DNA of 64,000 bases, taken from the NCBI GenBank assembly GCA_963969365.1, contig OZ017757.1, positions 62,001 through 126,000 on the forward strand, written 5' to 3'. This document shows, piece after piece, positions 1-11,965 of this stretch. A program made the translations under genes and the position numbers. The notes under the pieces were generated by a model. The model was not told the origin of the DNA and searched no databases. It saw nothing but the letters and a program-made list of their open reading frames with translations. Position 1 is the stretch's first letter, and every line of letters begins with the position of its first letter. This DNA is from Asterochloris sp. CNOR1 (taxonomy: Eukaryota; Chlorophyta; Trebouxiophyceae; Trebouxiales; Trebouxiaceae).

Positions 1-8
1 ATCTGCAG

Positions 9-3000
9 GATCCTGTACTCATCCTGCTGATGGTGGCTGCACTGGTGAGCCTTGAGACTTCCAAAGACAAGGGTGTGCGCCACATACAAGTAGTGCATGT
101 GCAGAGTACATGAATGAATGTTGCCATGGTATGTGGGTCACTGGGCCCCCAATTGCTGACCCAATGAAGCAGGGAAGTAATGAATGGACTCCAGTGGATT
201 GGGTTTGACCATGCCCAAAACTAGGTCATGAATTGCAGCTCTTCAGTGATGCAGCAATCTGCAGTACTACACCCAAGCTGCTGGCAGCTCGAACTGCTTT
301 GAAGGTCTTTGCAGCCAAACATGGTTATGAGTGGATGTGGGGCACTGACAAGAAGTCTGTGGGCTGTCTGCAGGTGTCCACAGTGCTGGGAGCAGCTGTG
401 CCAGAGTCACGGCGCCAGAATGAGTGGACAGAGGGTGTGGCTATCTGGATTGCTGTCATTGTGGTCAGCTGCGTGGGTGAGTTTGCCTGTCTGGCCACAC
501 CTGTCTGCTCACACCACTGCTGCGCTGCAGCTGCCTCATGCCATGTGAGCACATTTGCTGAAGCAGCACTGTGCGCCTGTTCCTCCTGGCAGTCCCTGCC
601 TCAGCAGTCAACCAGCCCCAACAAATGCATGCTTTGCCTTGGTGCTCAGCCAAGCCTCGCCTGCCCTGCAGCATGCGCATGGTGCAACAGCACCCTTTTG
701 CCTGTGGTTGCAGCCACCACAAGCATGCAGTGCGGCCTTTGTCATGACACTGGCAGATTCTACCTGCTGCAGGCGCCGCCGACGCCTGCCCCATGATGAT
801 AAAGTCAACACAGCAGCTCATCACAAACCTAGCATGAACCCCACGGCTGTGCCCCTGCTGCAGGTGCGGGCAACGACTATCAGAAGGACAAGCAGTTCCG
901 CGAGCTCAATGCCAAGAAGGACGAGCTCAAGATCAAGGTGGTGCGGGATGGCAGAGAGTTCCTCATCCCCAACACAGAGGTTGTGGTCGGCGACCTCCTC
1001 AAGCTGGAGACGGGGGACAAGATTGCAGCTGATGGGTTGTGCGCGGAGTCCCACAACCTGGTGGTGGACGAGGCCTCGCTCACTGGGGAGAGTGATCCCC
1101 TGAAGAAGGGGCCTGAGGACCCCTTTGTCAGGGCAGGCACCCAGGTGAGCTCTGCACGTGACGCCTGCATGACCTGCCAAAGGGAACAGAGCATGAAGAA
1201 AGGGCCTGAGGAGGCTCTTGTCAGGGCAGGTGGGATGCCTTGAGGCGCCTGCATGAGATCTCCAGAGGGGACAGTGTGAGCGAAGTCGGGGCTAGAGAAC
1301 CCCTTTGTCAGTGAAACTGCGTCTGAAGGGTTCTTTTAGAAGAGGTTGATGGGCTGTGTCATGTAACCCCACAGCCTGGTGATGATGAGGGCTCCCTCAC
1401 AGAAAAGGGGGGGTGAGAGTCCCTTTGTCAGGACCCTCACCCAGCTCTGTCACATCCACAGCAGACTGGTCCAGCTGGTGCACAGCTGGCAGTGGACACT
1501 GAGCATTCGTGCAGCGATGCAACACAATAAGGCCTGCAGCCCTGGTGTTGGCTCAGCTCCTCAGCGCAACATGTGTTGCTGACAGCCCCTGCACGCAGAC
1601 ACCATGCAAGGAGTCGCCCCCTCATTGACCTGCAGCAACGAGCCCCCGCCAGCAACAAACTCCCACATGCAGACACCATGCAAGGAGTTGCCCACTGACG
1701 TCCCCCTCTCCCTGGCTGCTGCAGGTCAATGAGGGCTCTGGCAGCATGGTGGTCATTGCTGTTGGCCTGAACTCTGAGCATGGCAAGACGATGTCTCTGG
1801 TGATGACCGAGTCCGAGGACACACCTCTGCAGGAGACTCTGGGTGTCCTGGCCACCGGCGTTGGCAAGATCGGCCTCGCTGTCGGCTGCATCTGTTTTGT
1901 CGTGCTGCTCATCAGGTGAGCCTGGCACGACAGGACCAGCCTGCAATAGTACCTCTGCTGGGCACGCGCTGCTTCTGAGTGGTTGCCTGAACACCGTCAC
2001 ATGTCAGCAGGTACGTGACAAGCCTCCTGGCCAGCGTGCTGGCTGGCACACAAGCACAGTGCCCTGCTTGGGGTGCTCAGCAGAGTGGCCTCCCTGCACC
2101 CCTCTGGTTGCTGCACACCTTGGCTGCATTGAGGTGAGTGCCAATCCTGCAGTGGCTCAGAGAAGTGGACTGACCCCTGTGGTCCCCTGCTGTGCAGGTG
2201 GTGTGTTGAGAACCGCGGCTTCCCTGCTGACGGAATTGTGGAGGGGCCCCTCAACTTCTTCATCTTTGCTGTTACCATTGTCGTTGTTGCTGTGCCTGAG
2301 GTGAGAACACTGCTGCACAGCTTGAGCGGCCCTGCCAGGGGTCTGCTTCCTTGTGATGCTGTGACCTGTGCAGCCTCCCAACATCCCTGCCTGCTCAGCT
2401 GGGCCACAGCATGCAACGAGCCTCACAGTACACCTCTGAAAGGACCGTTTGCCACCACACAGGTGCCAGTATATTGAGCGCTCTGCCTTGCGAAGCCCAC
2501 CTACTCCCAGCCTAGCCTGCGTTGCACCTCAAGCCCAGCTGACACATGGGCACAGTACCTACTGAGCCCAATGATGTTGTGCAGGGCCTGCCGTTGGCAG
2601 TGACCATCTCCCTGGCCTACAGCATGAAGAAGATGATGAAAGACAACAATTTTGTGCGCGTCATGGCGGCCTGTGAGACCATGGGTGGCGCCACAGCAAT
2701 CTGCTCAGACAAGACCGGCACCCTCACCGAGAACAGGTGGGGAGTGTGCGGGCCAGGCCGCGCGAAGCAGCCACCGCCTCATCACGAGCAGTGCGCTGCT
2801 TGGAAGCTGCTTGCTCACCCCTTAGCTTGCGCCGCTCGACCATGCTGGCATGTTGCAACTCAGTACCCCTGGCGGTGTCCCAGTCGGCAGCAGTCCCTTC
2901 TGTGCTTGGCTGCAAGGTGCTGTGCCTCACCTGCAGGATGACTGTTGTGGAGGGCTGGTTCTCAGGCACCAAGTATGGTGTTGCCCCGCCCTTCACTGAC

Positions 3001-6000
3001 CTTCCCAGACACGCCCAGCAGGTCATTGGGGACAACATCGCGGTCAACTCCTCTGTGAGTAGCACACCTGCACGGTGTGCTCTCTTGGCTGCACAGTCTC
3101 CTCTGGCGAGATGACAGGGGGCGCTGCTTGCATCTGCTAGGCCCTGTAGCTCGCGCGGCATTGTTTCCCGTGGTGCCTTTACAATATGCACTGCAGGCCC
3201 AACAGTCTGTGTGTACGCAAACGGCCGGTGCCTGCCTCTGTGTGGGACCTTTTAGCAAGGCTTGGGGCCACTGACTGGGCTTCCACGGTGCCCTCCAGCT
3301 GCAGGTTATGCAGTGCGACGCAGCATGTCTCTGCATGGCCTTCTCGGCGCAATGGTGTATGCCTTGCCGTGCCTGCTGTCACAACCCTCACTCAAGCGCC
3401 TACCTCTTGCAGGCGTTCCTGGTCGTGCATGTGGGCAAGCCCACTGAGCTGGTGGGCAACCGCACAGAGTGTGCCCTCCTCCAGCTGCTGAGCAAGTGGG
3501 GCCTAGACTACAAGGCCATCCGGGAGGCCCACCATGACAGCATTGAGCACCTGTACGGCTTCTCCTCTGCCCAGAAGATGGCCAGCGTGCTGATGCGCAC
3601 TCCCTCTGGCCTCAGGCTATACAACAAGGTGGGTCACAGCGGTGCTCTCTTCAGTTTCAAGGCAGATGTGGGGCCTGAGCTTGATGCATGTTGTGATGCC
3701 TCAGGCTGGGCATGAGGTGGTACACCATGGTGGGTCCATGCAGTGCTCCCTGCAAGGCCAAAGTTGATGTGTTACCTTGCGCTTGTGCATGCCTCTGGCG
3801 GCACAACAAGGAGGAGGCCTTGCTGGCGGCACAGCTGGCAATCTGCTTGGGAGACCAATAAGTGGCTACCGAGGCCCTCCTGGCCATGCAATTTCTTATG
3901 GGTCAACTTCGTTGTCCGGTAGCACCATGTAGCATGTACGCATCCTGTTCCCCTGCCCTGGGCCCCCTTCCTCTTTTGCTATTGCTTCAAGCGCGGCCTA
4001 GCCCTTCCGTTCATCTGTGACACTCCGCTGATCCCTTGTGCTGACCAGCTACACCCCTGTGCTGCCTCCTGCAGGGTGCTGCCGAGATGGTGCTGGCCAA
4101 GTGCACGCACGTGCTGGACACCACGGGCTGTGTGGTGCCCCTGAACAGCGCTGCTTGCGAGCAGCTGGAGGCGACCATCACAGACATGGCCAGCAGGGGG
4201 CTGCGCACGCTGTGCCTGTCTTACCGCGACATAGGCGCTGACGAGGTGGAAGGGCTGGGCTCCCTGGAAGAGCCTCCCAACAAGCAACTGGTCTGCTGCG
4301 CCATTGCCGGCATCAAGGTTTGCACTGCCTTTCCCCTGCCTGCTGCCTGCTGCCTGAAAATGGTCTGCTACCCGTTGCCTGAAAATGGTCTGCTGCGCAA
4401 TTGCTCCAGTAGTCCAGGTCGGCAGGCTGGCCGGCAGGTAGCTGTGTCAGCTGCTTGCTGCTGGTTTGCTCTGCTGTGAAGCGGTGCCATACAACAATAG
4501 TCTAGGGACCCTGCCCACAGCTGAGCTTGCCAGATGCCTGATGCAGCAGCAGGCACATGTCGCATGCAATATGCTGTCAACAGGCCATGCTTCTTCAGCC
4601 AGCAGCCCAGCAGCCTGACTCAGGCAGTGGAGTGCCAGCCTCCACCGGACCTTCAACCTGTGTTCTACCCTGCCTGCAGGAGCCTGACACAGCAGGAGGT
4701 GCCACTTCAACCTCTGTTCTATGCTCCATGCAGGACTTTGGCACAGCAGCAGGCGCCACTTTCATTTCTGTTCTCTGTTCCCTGCAGGACCCTGTACGGC
4801 CAGAGGTTCCAGAAGCAGTGGCCACCTGCAAGAGGGCGGGCATTGTCGTGCGCATGGTAACAGGAGACAACATCGACACAGCCCGCTTCATTGGCCGCGA
4901 GTGCGGCATCCTTAAGGAAGGCGGCCTCGCGCTGGAGGGGCCAGCCTTCCGCAACATGAGCGAGGAGGAGATCGTCCCCCTGCTGCCCAGGCTGCAGGTG
5001 ACCGTGTCTGTTATCAGCTGCAGCAGGCACATGCGCCTGCCTCCTGAACCTGAGCAGTGTGAGAAAGCAGACCCAAGGTCCCTTGCAGAGCGCCCCTGCA
5101 GCATGCAAACGCCATTTCAACAGAGCGAAGCCTATGCTGCATGTGCTGTGCAGTGGGGCAGTGTTATGTTGCTTGGCTTTCAGCAAACTGGTGCGTAATG
5201 CAGTAGACCCGGGTCCAAGCAAGAGGCAGGACAGCATGGCTGCTGGGGGCTTGTTCCTGTTACCTCCCCATGTCCTTTGCTTCACATGTGTGCTATATCT
5301 GAATGTGCTACTGCAGATCCTGGCTCGCAGCTCCCCCACAGACAAGTACAACCTGGTGAGACTGCTGAAGAGTCGCGGCGAGGTGGTGGCTGTCACAGGT
5401 GGGCTTCCCTGCCGCGGCCCCAAGCAGCCTGCCTGGCCTGCATCCTGAGCTCGTGAATGCACGTCTGGCCTGGCTGCCCGCGTCTGCCAGCTCACTGCTG
5501 CCAGCCCTGTGTGAGCAGTGCTGCCCCCTGGAGTTGTCGGAGCAGTCCACTGGCCAGGCATGGCCTGCAATGTGCCTTCTCAACGCTGCACTGCACACAG
5601 TCGCCACCTGTTTCAGGTCCCTTTCAGTCCTGTGCACACAGCCTACGATGCACACTGTTGAACTTTGCACTTGCCTCCTGGTGTGCTGTGCACAGTCCTT
5701 GCCCTGCCTTGCCGCGCTGCTCAGACCTTGCCCTGCCCTTTTATTCTGCTCAGTCCCTGCCCTGCCTTTCTGGGCTGCTGGCAATGGCACCGACGGCATT
5801 CCCGCCCTGAAGAAGTCCCACAAGGGCCTGACCTGAAACACTGCTGGCACAGATCTTCTGTACTGTGCACACAGCTCAGCTCAGTCCTGGCGCTGCCTAT
5901 CTGCGCTGCAGGCGACGGCACCAACGATGCCCCCGCCCTGAAGGAGTCCCACGTCGGTCTGGCCATGGGCATTGCGGGCACGGAGGTGGCCAAGGAGGCT

Positions 6001-9000
6001 GCTGACATTGTTATCATGGACGACAACTTCCGATCCATCGTCAAGTCCGTCCTCTGGGGCCGCTCCATCTTCGCCAACCTGCGCAAGTTCCTGCAGGTGG
6101 GGCTGTCCCTGCCTGCGCTGCTGCAGAGCTTACTGCTCTGCAGTGGCTAGGGAACCATGCTGGTCGATGCTGCCAGAAACTCTGAGGCTGCTGTTTCGTC
6201 ATCAGCAGACGGGGACACCTTGATTCACTGCCCCTGCCTGGCCTGCAGTTCCAGCTGACAGTCAACTTTGTGGCGCTGGTCATTGCCTTTGTGGCGGCTG
6301 TCACCAGCGGAGAGACTCCTCTGAACGTCATTCAGCTGCTGTGGGTCAACCTCATCATGGATGCCCTTGGCGCCCTGGGTAAGTGAGCAGCCTGCAATGG
6401 CAAGAGTGAAGCCCTTGGCTGAATGCTTGACTGTCTGTCTGCTTCTGTCACAGATGTGTTGTATGCAACAATGCTGCTTTGCTCAGCTGCTAACTATGTG
6501 CATGTACTCAAGCGTGCATCAGCACCACTTGCAGCCGTCTCGCTGCACTGGATAGCTTGCATCTGCTGCAGCCAGCTGGCTGCCACCTGCAGCATTGACC
6601 TATCTGATGAACCAATGTTGTCAGGCCAGCACCTGCTCACGTGCTGCCTGCAGCTCTGGCCACCGAGGACCCCACCCCAGACCTGCTGGAGGTTCCCCCC
6701 AATGGCAAGCATGACTGGATCATCAATGGGTGCATGCTCAAGCACATCTTCTGGCAGGTGGGTCTTTGGCTGCACGGCCGTCATTATATTCGTGGGCCAG
6801 TCGTCATTATTGTGTTCACATGCTGTGCGGCCCAGCCTCAGTGTGTGAGATCAACCTCAGCAGGCCACATCTGGCTGCTGAACTGTGCAAGCCCTGCTCA
6901 GCCCACAGGTGCTGCTCCAAAATTGCTTCTGGGGCATGGCAGCCTCATCGTAGACCCAGCTGTGAAGCTGTCTCGAGCTCGCCAGGTTCCTGCAAGGCTG
7001 CTACCAGATTTTGCCTGCCCCTGCTGACACGGCCAACCTGGCTGCTCTGCAGGGCTGCTACCAGCTGTTCTGGCTCTTCCTCATAGTTTATGGGGCACCC
7101 GCCCACCTGCCCCACTACCACGTCACCACGCAGTGCGAGACCATGTCCCACCTGCACACGGACGAGTATGGCGGCCTGCTGGCTGTTAACCTCAAAAATG
7201 TGACGACCACGCCGCCCTACCGGAACCTGGACCTGTGCTGCTCTGGGGCAGAGTGCTATACCAACGGCGGGGTGTACTACCAAGGTAGGTGCAGCAAGCC
7301 TCTCCAAAGGAGGCAGATAGGCATTGCATGCATAGTATGCAGGGTGCATGCTGAGCCTGTGCACGCCACATGTTTGGCCCAGGCTGTGCTGGGAGCCCAC
7401 CGAGCATGCAGCGCACAGGCAGAGCTGGAGTTTGGCTGCAGACCTTGAGCTTCCTGAGGTCCCATGGCCGGCAGACCATGGCCAGGAGGGGGGCAGTGGC
7501 AACAGTGTCAGCTTACAATGCTGTCTTGTCTCCACCTTGAAGCATGATGATCTGCGCCCTGGCCGGCCAAACGAAGCAGCAATGGACCCACAGCTTCAGT
7601 TGTCTTTGTGTGATCCCTGCAGGCGAGCTGCCTGTGTGTGAGGTGACGGGCCCCACCATCAAGGACTGCATATTTCACGACCCCGCCCAAGATCTTGCCC
7701 GCTACTGCGACCCCGGCGTGACCAGCTGCGAGCGCCACCAGGAGTTTCAGGACCTCTGGACTAGGTGGGCTGCAGCATACGACTGTCCTAGCGTCCTGCC
7801 ATCATCAAGCCGTCAAGCCATTGTGGTCACAATGAGTGCGTGGTGCCAGTGCATTCCAGAGCAGAGGAGGATGTCTGCACAAATCTGCTCTGATTGCCTT
7901 CGCAGCTTCTCAGTCTTGTGGTGAGGTGTTGGCTGCCTTCTTGCCCCTTGCCTGCTGGCTGCTTGTGCGTCCACCTTTGCAAATTCCTCAATGCTGTGCT
8001 TGCGGGCTCCTGCAGGCGAGAGACTCTGCATGAGCACGACGTGACAGAGAGCCAGAAGAGCTACAATTCCGTGGTCTTCAATGCCTTCATCTTCATGCAG
8101 GTCAGCTGTACTTGAGTTGAGCTGCCAGGGCTTCTCTACCGGCCTGCATGTATCAACAACAGGCCTGTGCTGCTGAGCCATGCCTGACGTGCTTTTAGAC
8201 CAGCAGCCGCCAGCTCTCTTTGTGAATCGCTGTCTGTGTGCATTGGGCTGTGTTCAAGTCATGACTGAGCTCTCTGGCTGTAAACAGCTGTCACCTGCTG
8301 TGCTCATACTTGTCCCGCTCCGCAGGATGCATTGCCGGCTGCACCGGCTGTTTGACTCAGTCCTTGTCTGCCTGTCCATGTCTGACTACCTGCCTGATGC
8401 ACTTCTGTGCACTGGCTCACTGAAGCGCTTGCCTGCAGATTTTCAATCAAATCAATGCACGCAAGGTCCGGGAAGAGTACAACGTGTTCTCTGGCTTGTG
8501 GCACAGCAAGGCATTCCTCTACATCCTCACGATTGAGATTGCCCTCCAGGTAAGCCGCCCAGGCCTGGCTGGGCCTGTCCATGCTGCTTGCCCTGAGCTG
8601 GAGTTTTGTGCTGCATCTGCGTGACTGCCACCCTTGGGCTGTGATAGCAGCCACACCTCCACGCTAGCACACCTTTGGCGGTGGGAGTGATGCAGCACCG
8701 CCTCAAGCTGTCAAACTTTGTTTGGAAAACCTTGAGGCGCAGGTCTGTGCTGCGCCTTCTGTGCATGTTTTGACCCTTCCACAGCTTGCAGGCCTTCAGC
8801 AGTGGTCCTGTCTGTGCAGGTGGTCATCATGGTCACGCCGCTTTCCACGTTCTTCAAGGTCGTATGTCAGGACTGGAGGGAGTGGCTGTTTGCCATTGCT
8901 CTGGGCGCAGGCTCGCTGCTCATGGCGATGGCAATCAAGTTTGTCTCAAGGTTCCTGCCAGCCATTCAGTGCAGTTATAGGCCCAAGTCCAGCTTCAAGT

Positions 9001-9354
9001 GAGTCCATGTGCTGTTGATGATTGCTTGTGCCTCGAATGCGCTCTGCAGGGCCTGCCAGGGTGGGAGCAGCATCTGACTTTAGCAGTGCTTGCCAGGGTC
9101 CTGATCAGCTGTACTTGGCTACTGTTGCCTGCACTGCTTGGGCTGCTTGGCCACAAGCAACAGAACAGCTTCAGCCTTACCTGTGCACTGCTTGAGCAGC
9201 CTGGTGACAGCTAGTGATGCTGGGCACCTTTGCCTGTAGGAAGGCAAAGCAGAAATCCAGTGGGATGCACTCAAACACAGAGGAGGTTCCACAGAAGCAG
9301 CAGCAAATTGCAGCCGTCAAATCTAGAAACAAGGACCCCTTGCAGAACGTGTAG
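9..9354 (+). CDS. Type IIB P-type Ca2+-transporting ATPase (5' partial, 20 exons)
   Basis: Pumps Ca2+ across a membrane at the cost of ATP. Exons: 9-44, 374-476, 864-1144, 1725-1915, 2198-2300, 2585-2736, 2937-3054, 3413-3628, 4075-4317, 4788-4997, 5317-5398, 5912-6096, 6249-6378, 6654-6757, 7053-7284, 7623-7764, 8016-8100, 8439-8549, 8820-8998, 9240-9354. They total 3018 nt and close exactly to 1005 aa plus stop. Visible motifs: SLTGES in the actuator domain, VPEGLP in M4, the phosphorylation site DKTGT (Asp at partial residue 280, nt 2708), TGDN, and the hinge GDGTNDAP (residues 579-586). M5-M10 follow, with NLIMDALGA in M6. The M7-M8 loop is about 125 residues with eight cysteines, unusual for the family. 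The C-terminus is short, with no evident long calmodulin-binding tail; the N-terminus lies before the window. PMCA/ACA-type pump is secure; the target membrane is not known. Confidence 0.93.
1190..1447. repeat. Three degenerate echoes of Ca2+-ATPase exon 3 inside intron 3
   Basis: The end of exon 3 (1050-1144) recurs in the following intron at about 1190-1232, 1280-1316 and 1368-1447. Shared marker is the CCCTTTGTCAG stretch and its flanks. The third copy is the longest: it aligns from CCCACAACCTGGTGGTGGACG-like sequence through the donor region. All carry substit­utions and indels and do not keep the reading frame, so they are intronic fossils rather than extra exons. Confidence 0.75.
1621..1733. 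repeat. Perfect 17-bp inverted repeat spanning a splice acceptor
   Basis: 1621-1637 (CTCATTGACCTGCAGCA) is the exact reverse complement of 1717-1733, which covers the TGCAG acceptor and first codons of Ca2+-ATPase exon 4. The loop is 79 nt. In pre-mRNA the two arms could pair and cover the acceptor. It may also be simply an inverted echo of the junction. Pairing in vivo is inference. Confidence 0.6.
4608..4787. repeat. Tandem echoes of the exon-10 acceptor junction
   Basis: Three units of 54-70 bp, each ending in a TGCAGG acceptor-like sequence, lead into the true exon 10 start at 4788. Each unit opens with a degraded version of the exon start (AGCCTGACACAGCAGGAGGT, ACTTTGGCACAGCAGCAGGC against ACCCTGTACGGCCAGAGGTT). 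Just upstream (about 4360-4410) two short copies of the preceding exon's end (GTCTGCTGCGC) also occur, so this intron carries echoes of both neighbours. Confidence 0.7.
5760..5834 (+). repeat. Decayed duplicate of Ca2+-ATPase exon 12 start (hinge motif)
   Basis: Within intron 11, 5778-5834 reads [18 protein letters not shown] and then a stop, against [20 protein letters not shown] in the true exon at 5912. The pyrimidine-rich tract before the exon is duplicated too. The catalytic hinge Asp is changed to Asn, and the open frame ends at once, so inclusion would inactivate and truncate the pump. Best read as a fossil exon; use as a poison exon is only a possibility. Confidence 0.75.
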
Positions 9355-11296
9355 GGAAACACAGAAGGTGAGCAATCACAGAGTGCACTGTGAATCTGTT
9401 GTGCCAGGTGCTACCATTGTGCGTGCAGATCAGCGCTTGACATTCACTGACAACTGCCACACACTGCAGGTGACTAGACCTGACACAAGGTAACAGGGTA
9501 TGTCAGCAGGTTGTGCCCATGCATGTCGTATGGCTGCGCCAACCTCAGAGAAATGGCAGACCAACCCCAAGGCGTTGCCTTGGACCTTGTTTTTGTGTGC
9601 TCTGAGAAAGCGTCAGGCAGTGCTGACCAGCATGCATGGGCTGCCATGCCTGTCATGACCAGCCGTGCCTGAATGCCCTTCATCTGTACATGTGCAACGC
9701 TGCAGTGCCTCCTCATTCTTGAGTGGCACTCCCCTGACGATGGCTGAAAATGCCTTGGACATCTCTTTCCTGGAAAGAATCTCCTCGAACATGTCATTTC
9801 TGGCAAGCTTCCCACCCTTCTGAGAAGGTTGCCACAGCATGGCTTGCATCGGACAGTCATACACAGAACAGATCTGCTGTGGAGCAAAAGCTCATCACTC
9901 CAGAAATGTCACAAGGTGGAGCAGCAACTGGGGCCCATGCATTCACGTGAAGTGAAAGGGTGTAAGACAAGTCTGGCAGGGCACACCAGCAGGGGCACTT
10001 TCAGCCAGACCACTTGCAATGAGGGTACTGCATGTGCTGCCGCAGGGCACCAAAGCTGCTAAGAGGTGGCAGCTGCCGCTGCTGTTGTGGTGCTGGCAAA
10101 CACGGCCTGGCCCTCTGGCAGCTGGGCCTGCTGCTGCGGCTGGGGCTTGTTGTTTGAACAACTGCAGGTCTGGGCAGAAACATTCAAACGCCTGACACAC
10201 GTCTATGCACTGCTTGTTCCCTGCATGGCAGTGCAAGCTCAGGGCTGCTGCCGTTGATGCGCAAGTGCTGTCTGGCTCAGTATGGCGGTGTGGTAGTGTA
10301 GGGACCCGAAAAATCCATACCCGGTGATGTGAAGAGATGATGTGAACAAATGATACGTCATGCTTCCAAGACAGGTCGAGCTTGGGTTATTGGCGCCTAG
10401 ATGATGTAAGCAGCCCTGTGCAAAAATCACAGAAAATTTGCAGTTTGGTTGGGAGTGGAGTTTCTCTTGATCCTGTTGTCTGCACCGCAAAGAGCAGAGC
10501 ACAATGAGCATCATACGCTCAGCACATTTGTCCAGGAGCAGAAAGGTGAGGCTGCACAGGAGGTGGTTGGTCAATCAACCAGGCAAGCTGCTCTCAGGCC
10601 CGCATTCTGGTGAGTGGCCAGCTGCTGCAATCGCGTGCATGTGCAAGCGCAGCCACAAAAGCAGATCTGTGGGTGCTGTCCGCAGCCTAGCCAGCCCAGG
10701 CACACGTCACAGCCTCTGGAATACACTGCAAGGCACACCCTGAGTCTGTCAGAGGCCAGCATACCTCAGCTTCCCGACCCCTCAGCCTCACCCACCCCTA
10801 GCTGGTCACTGTGGGGGCCGTCAGCACAACCTGCCCCTGCAGCACTGCAGAGCATACATGCATGAGGTTGCATATTATCGTTGCAGGTGATACTGTTGTG
10901 CAATCCTTGAGACCTTCCCAAGAACATATACAACAGTCCAGCGGATACTAAGCGCGCTGATTGCAGGCATGACATGAAGAGGGACAGCAGGCTGCTCTGC
11001 CTCATAGGATTGCATAGATGTTATTTTACAGCCTGCTTGGCATTTGCTGCAGCAACATGAACGCTTTGTTCTGTGCTTGCCAGCCAGGCGATGTATCTCA
11101 GATCTAAATTGCAAGGCAGAACAGCTGCAGGTGTCTGGATCTTGCTGCATTCTCTGCCCTGCTGCTGCACAGAAGTCTGATTGACAAATGCAAGCAGCAA
11201 CAGTCCTTTATATAGCTCCAGCCAAACAAAGGTTTGAAAGCAAGAAGAAAAGAGGATCTTGAAGCCGATCCAGCAGACAACTTCTTGTACTGACAA
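9355..11296. other. Ca2+-ATPase 3' region and intergenic stretch
   Basis: Begins with the Ca2+-ATPase 3' UTR; a TGTAA at 9961-9965 is a possible but distant poly(A) signal. No convincing gene seen. A short minus-strand frame at 9613-9864 (LARNDMFEEILSRKEM) looks somewhat protein-like but has no recognised relative. The R1 repeat lies at 10490-10640. Confidence 0.5.
10490..10640 (-). repeat. R1 repeat, copy 1 (inverted partner at 20560-20720)
   Basis: Read on the minus strand, this block closely matches 20560-20720 on the plus strand over about 140 bp, including GAGAGCAGCTT, TTGATTG and TGCTCCTGGACAAA. Both encode the peptide LLLDKxAERxMLIVLC in their respective orientations, with a CAG acceptor-like site in front. 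This may be an exon of an unrecognised gene or a non-coding repeat. Confidence 0.55.
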
Positions 11297-11765
11297 CATG
11301 GGCTACATGAGATACTCAGGCAGGTTGCTTTTTAGGACCGGGAGCGGCTCACTGATTCTCAGATCAGATACCTGAGACTGTTCGCAGCCTACTGCCACTG
11401 CAACGTACGTGAAGATCTGGCGGAGCAAGCAGAAGACCCTATCAGAGTGGCGAACGGGCTTCCCTTGGGCCCAAACTGCTGCTACTTCTTGGATTCAGGG
11501 TGATTTCCCCTGATGTGAGCAGCAGCTGTGTCTGTCGTCACCAGCTTCTGCAAGGCACCTGTGCTTCACAGGTCGGTTGTTGCAGGCCAGAAGAAAAGCA
11601 GTTGGACACCCTCATACGAGGGCGTTATCGGAGCCAGGAGCCTCTGGCAGCTTCGTGCTCAGGGGGACATAAGACTCTTCCAGACTGCAGTTGCCGGTGG
11701 AGATCCTCGGTAGATGCTTGTGGTTTTGAGTGGGAACAAATCAGTGACAAGCTCAAGGCAATCTG

Positions 11766-11965
11766 AGCTGCTTTTCTGTCATGTGGTGCAACACCATAGC
11801 TGCCTTCTCTCCCTGTTGGGAGATTTGCGCAGCTGACCTGCAGGTCTGTGATGGCAAGATGGTGGTAGAGTATGACGATAGTGACCAAGTCAGCAATGCT
11901 GTTTTCTGTCAAGTGTTGGCAGCCCTGTGTGAGTCTCTTTCCGAGCCCTGCACAACTGCCTCGCA
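11766..11965. repeat. Duplicated intron end plus acceptor in ankyrin copy A
   Basis: The segment CTTTTCTGTCATGTGGTGC...CTGCAG (about 11770-11856) recurs as GTTTTCTGTCAAGTGTTGGC...TCGCAG (about 11898-11966), each followed by exon-like sequence (VCDGKM and LDKHVEWLQF). Copies B and C have a single acceptor here. This is therefore a copy-A-specific tandem duplication of an acceptor junction. Confidence 0.6.

Noticed and set aside
2000-2055. Possible extra Ca2+-ATPase exon ([12 protein letters not shown]) in intron 4
   Set aside because: Joining 1915 directly to 2198 gives the conserved [13 protein letters not shown] and closes the frame; the extra piece lacks a donor.
4719-5570. Long minus-strand open frame across Ca2+-ATPase exons
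   Set aside because: Antisense shadow of GC-rich coding sequence and echoes; no conserved motif and the plus strand encodes the pump.
11195-11220. TATATAAAGG on the minus strand as a promoter
   Set aside because: No gene on the minus strand starts just downstream of it; probably chance.
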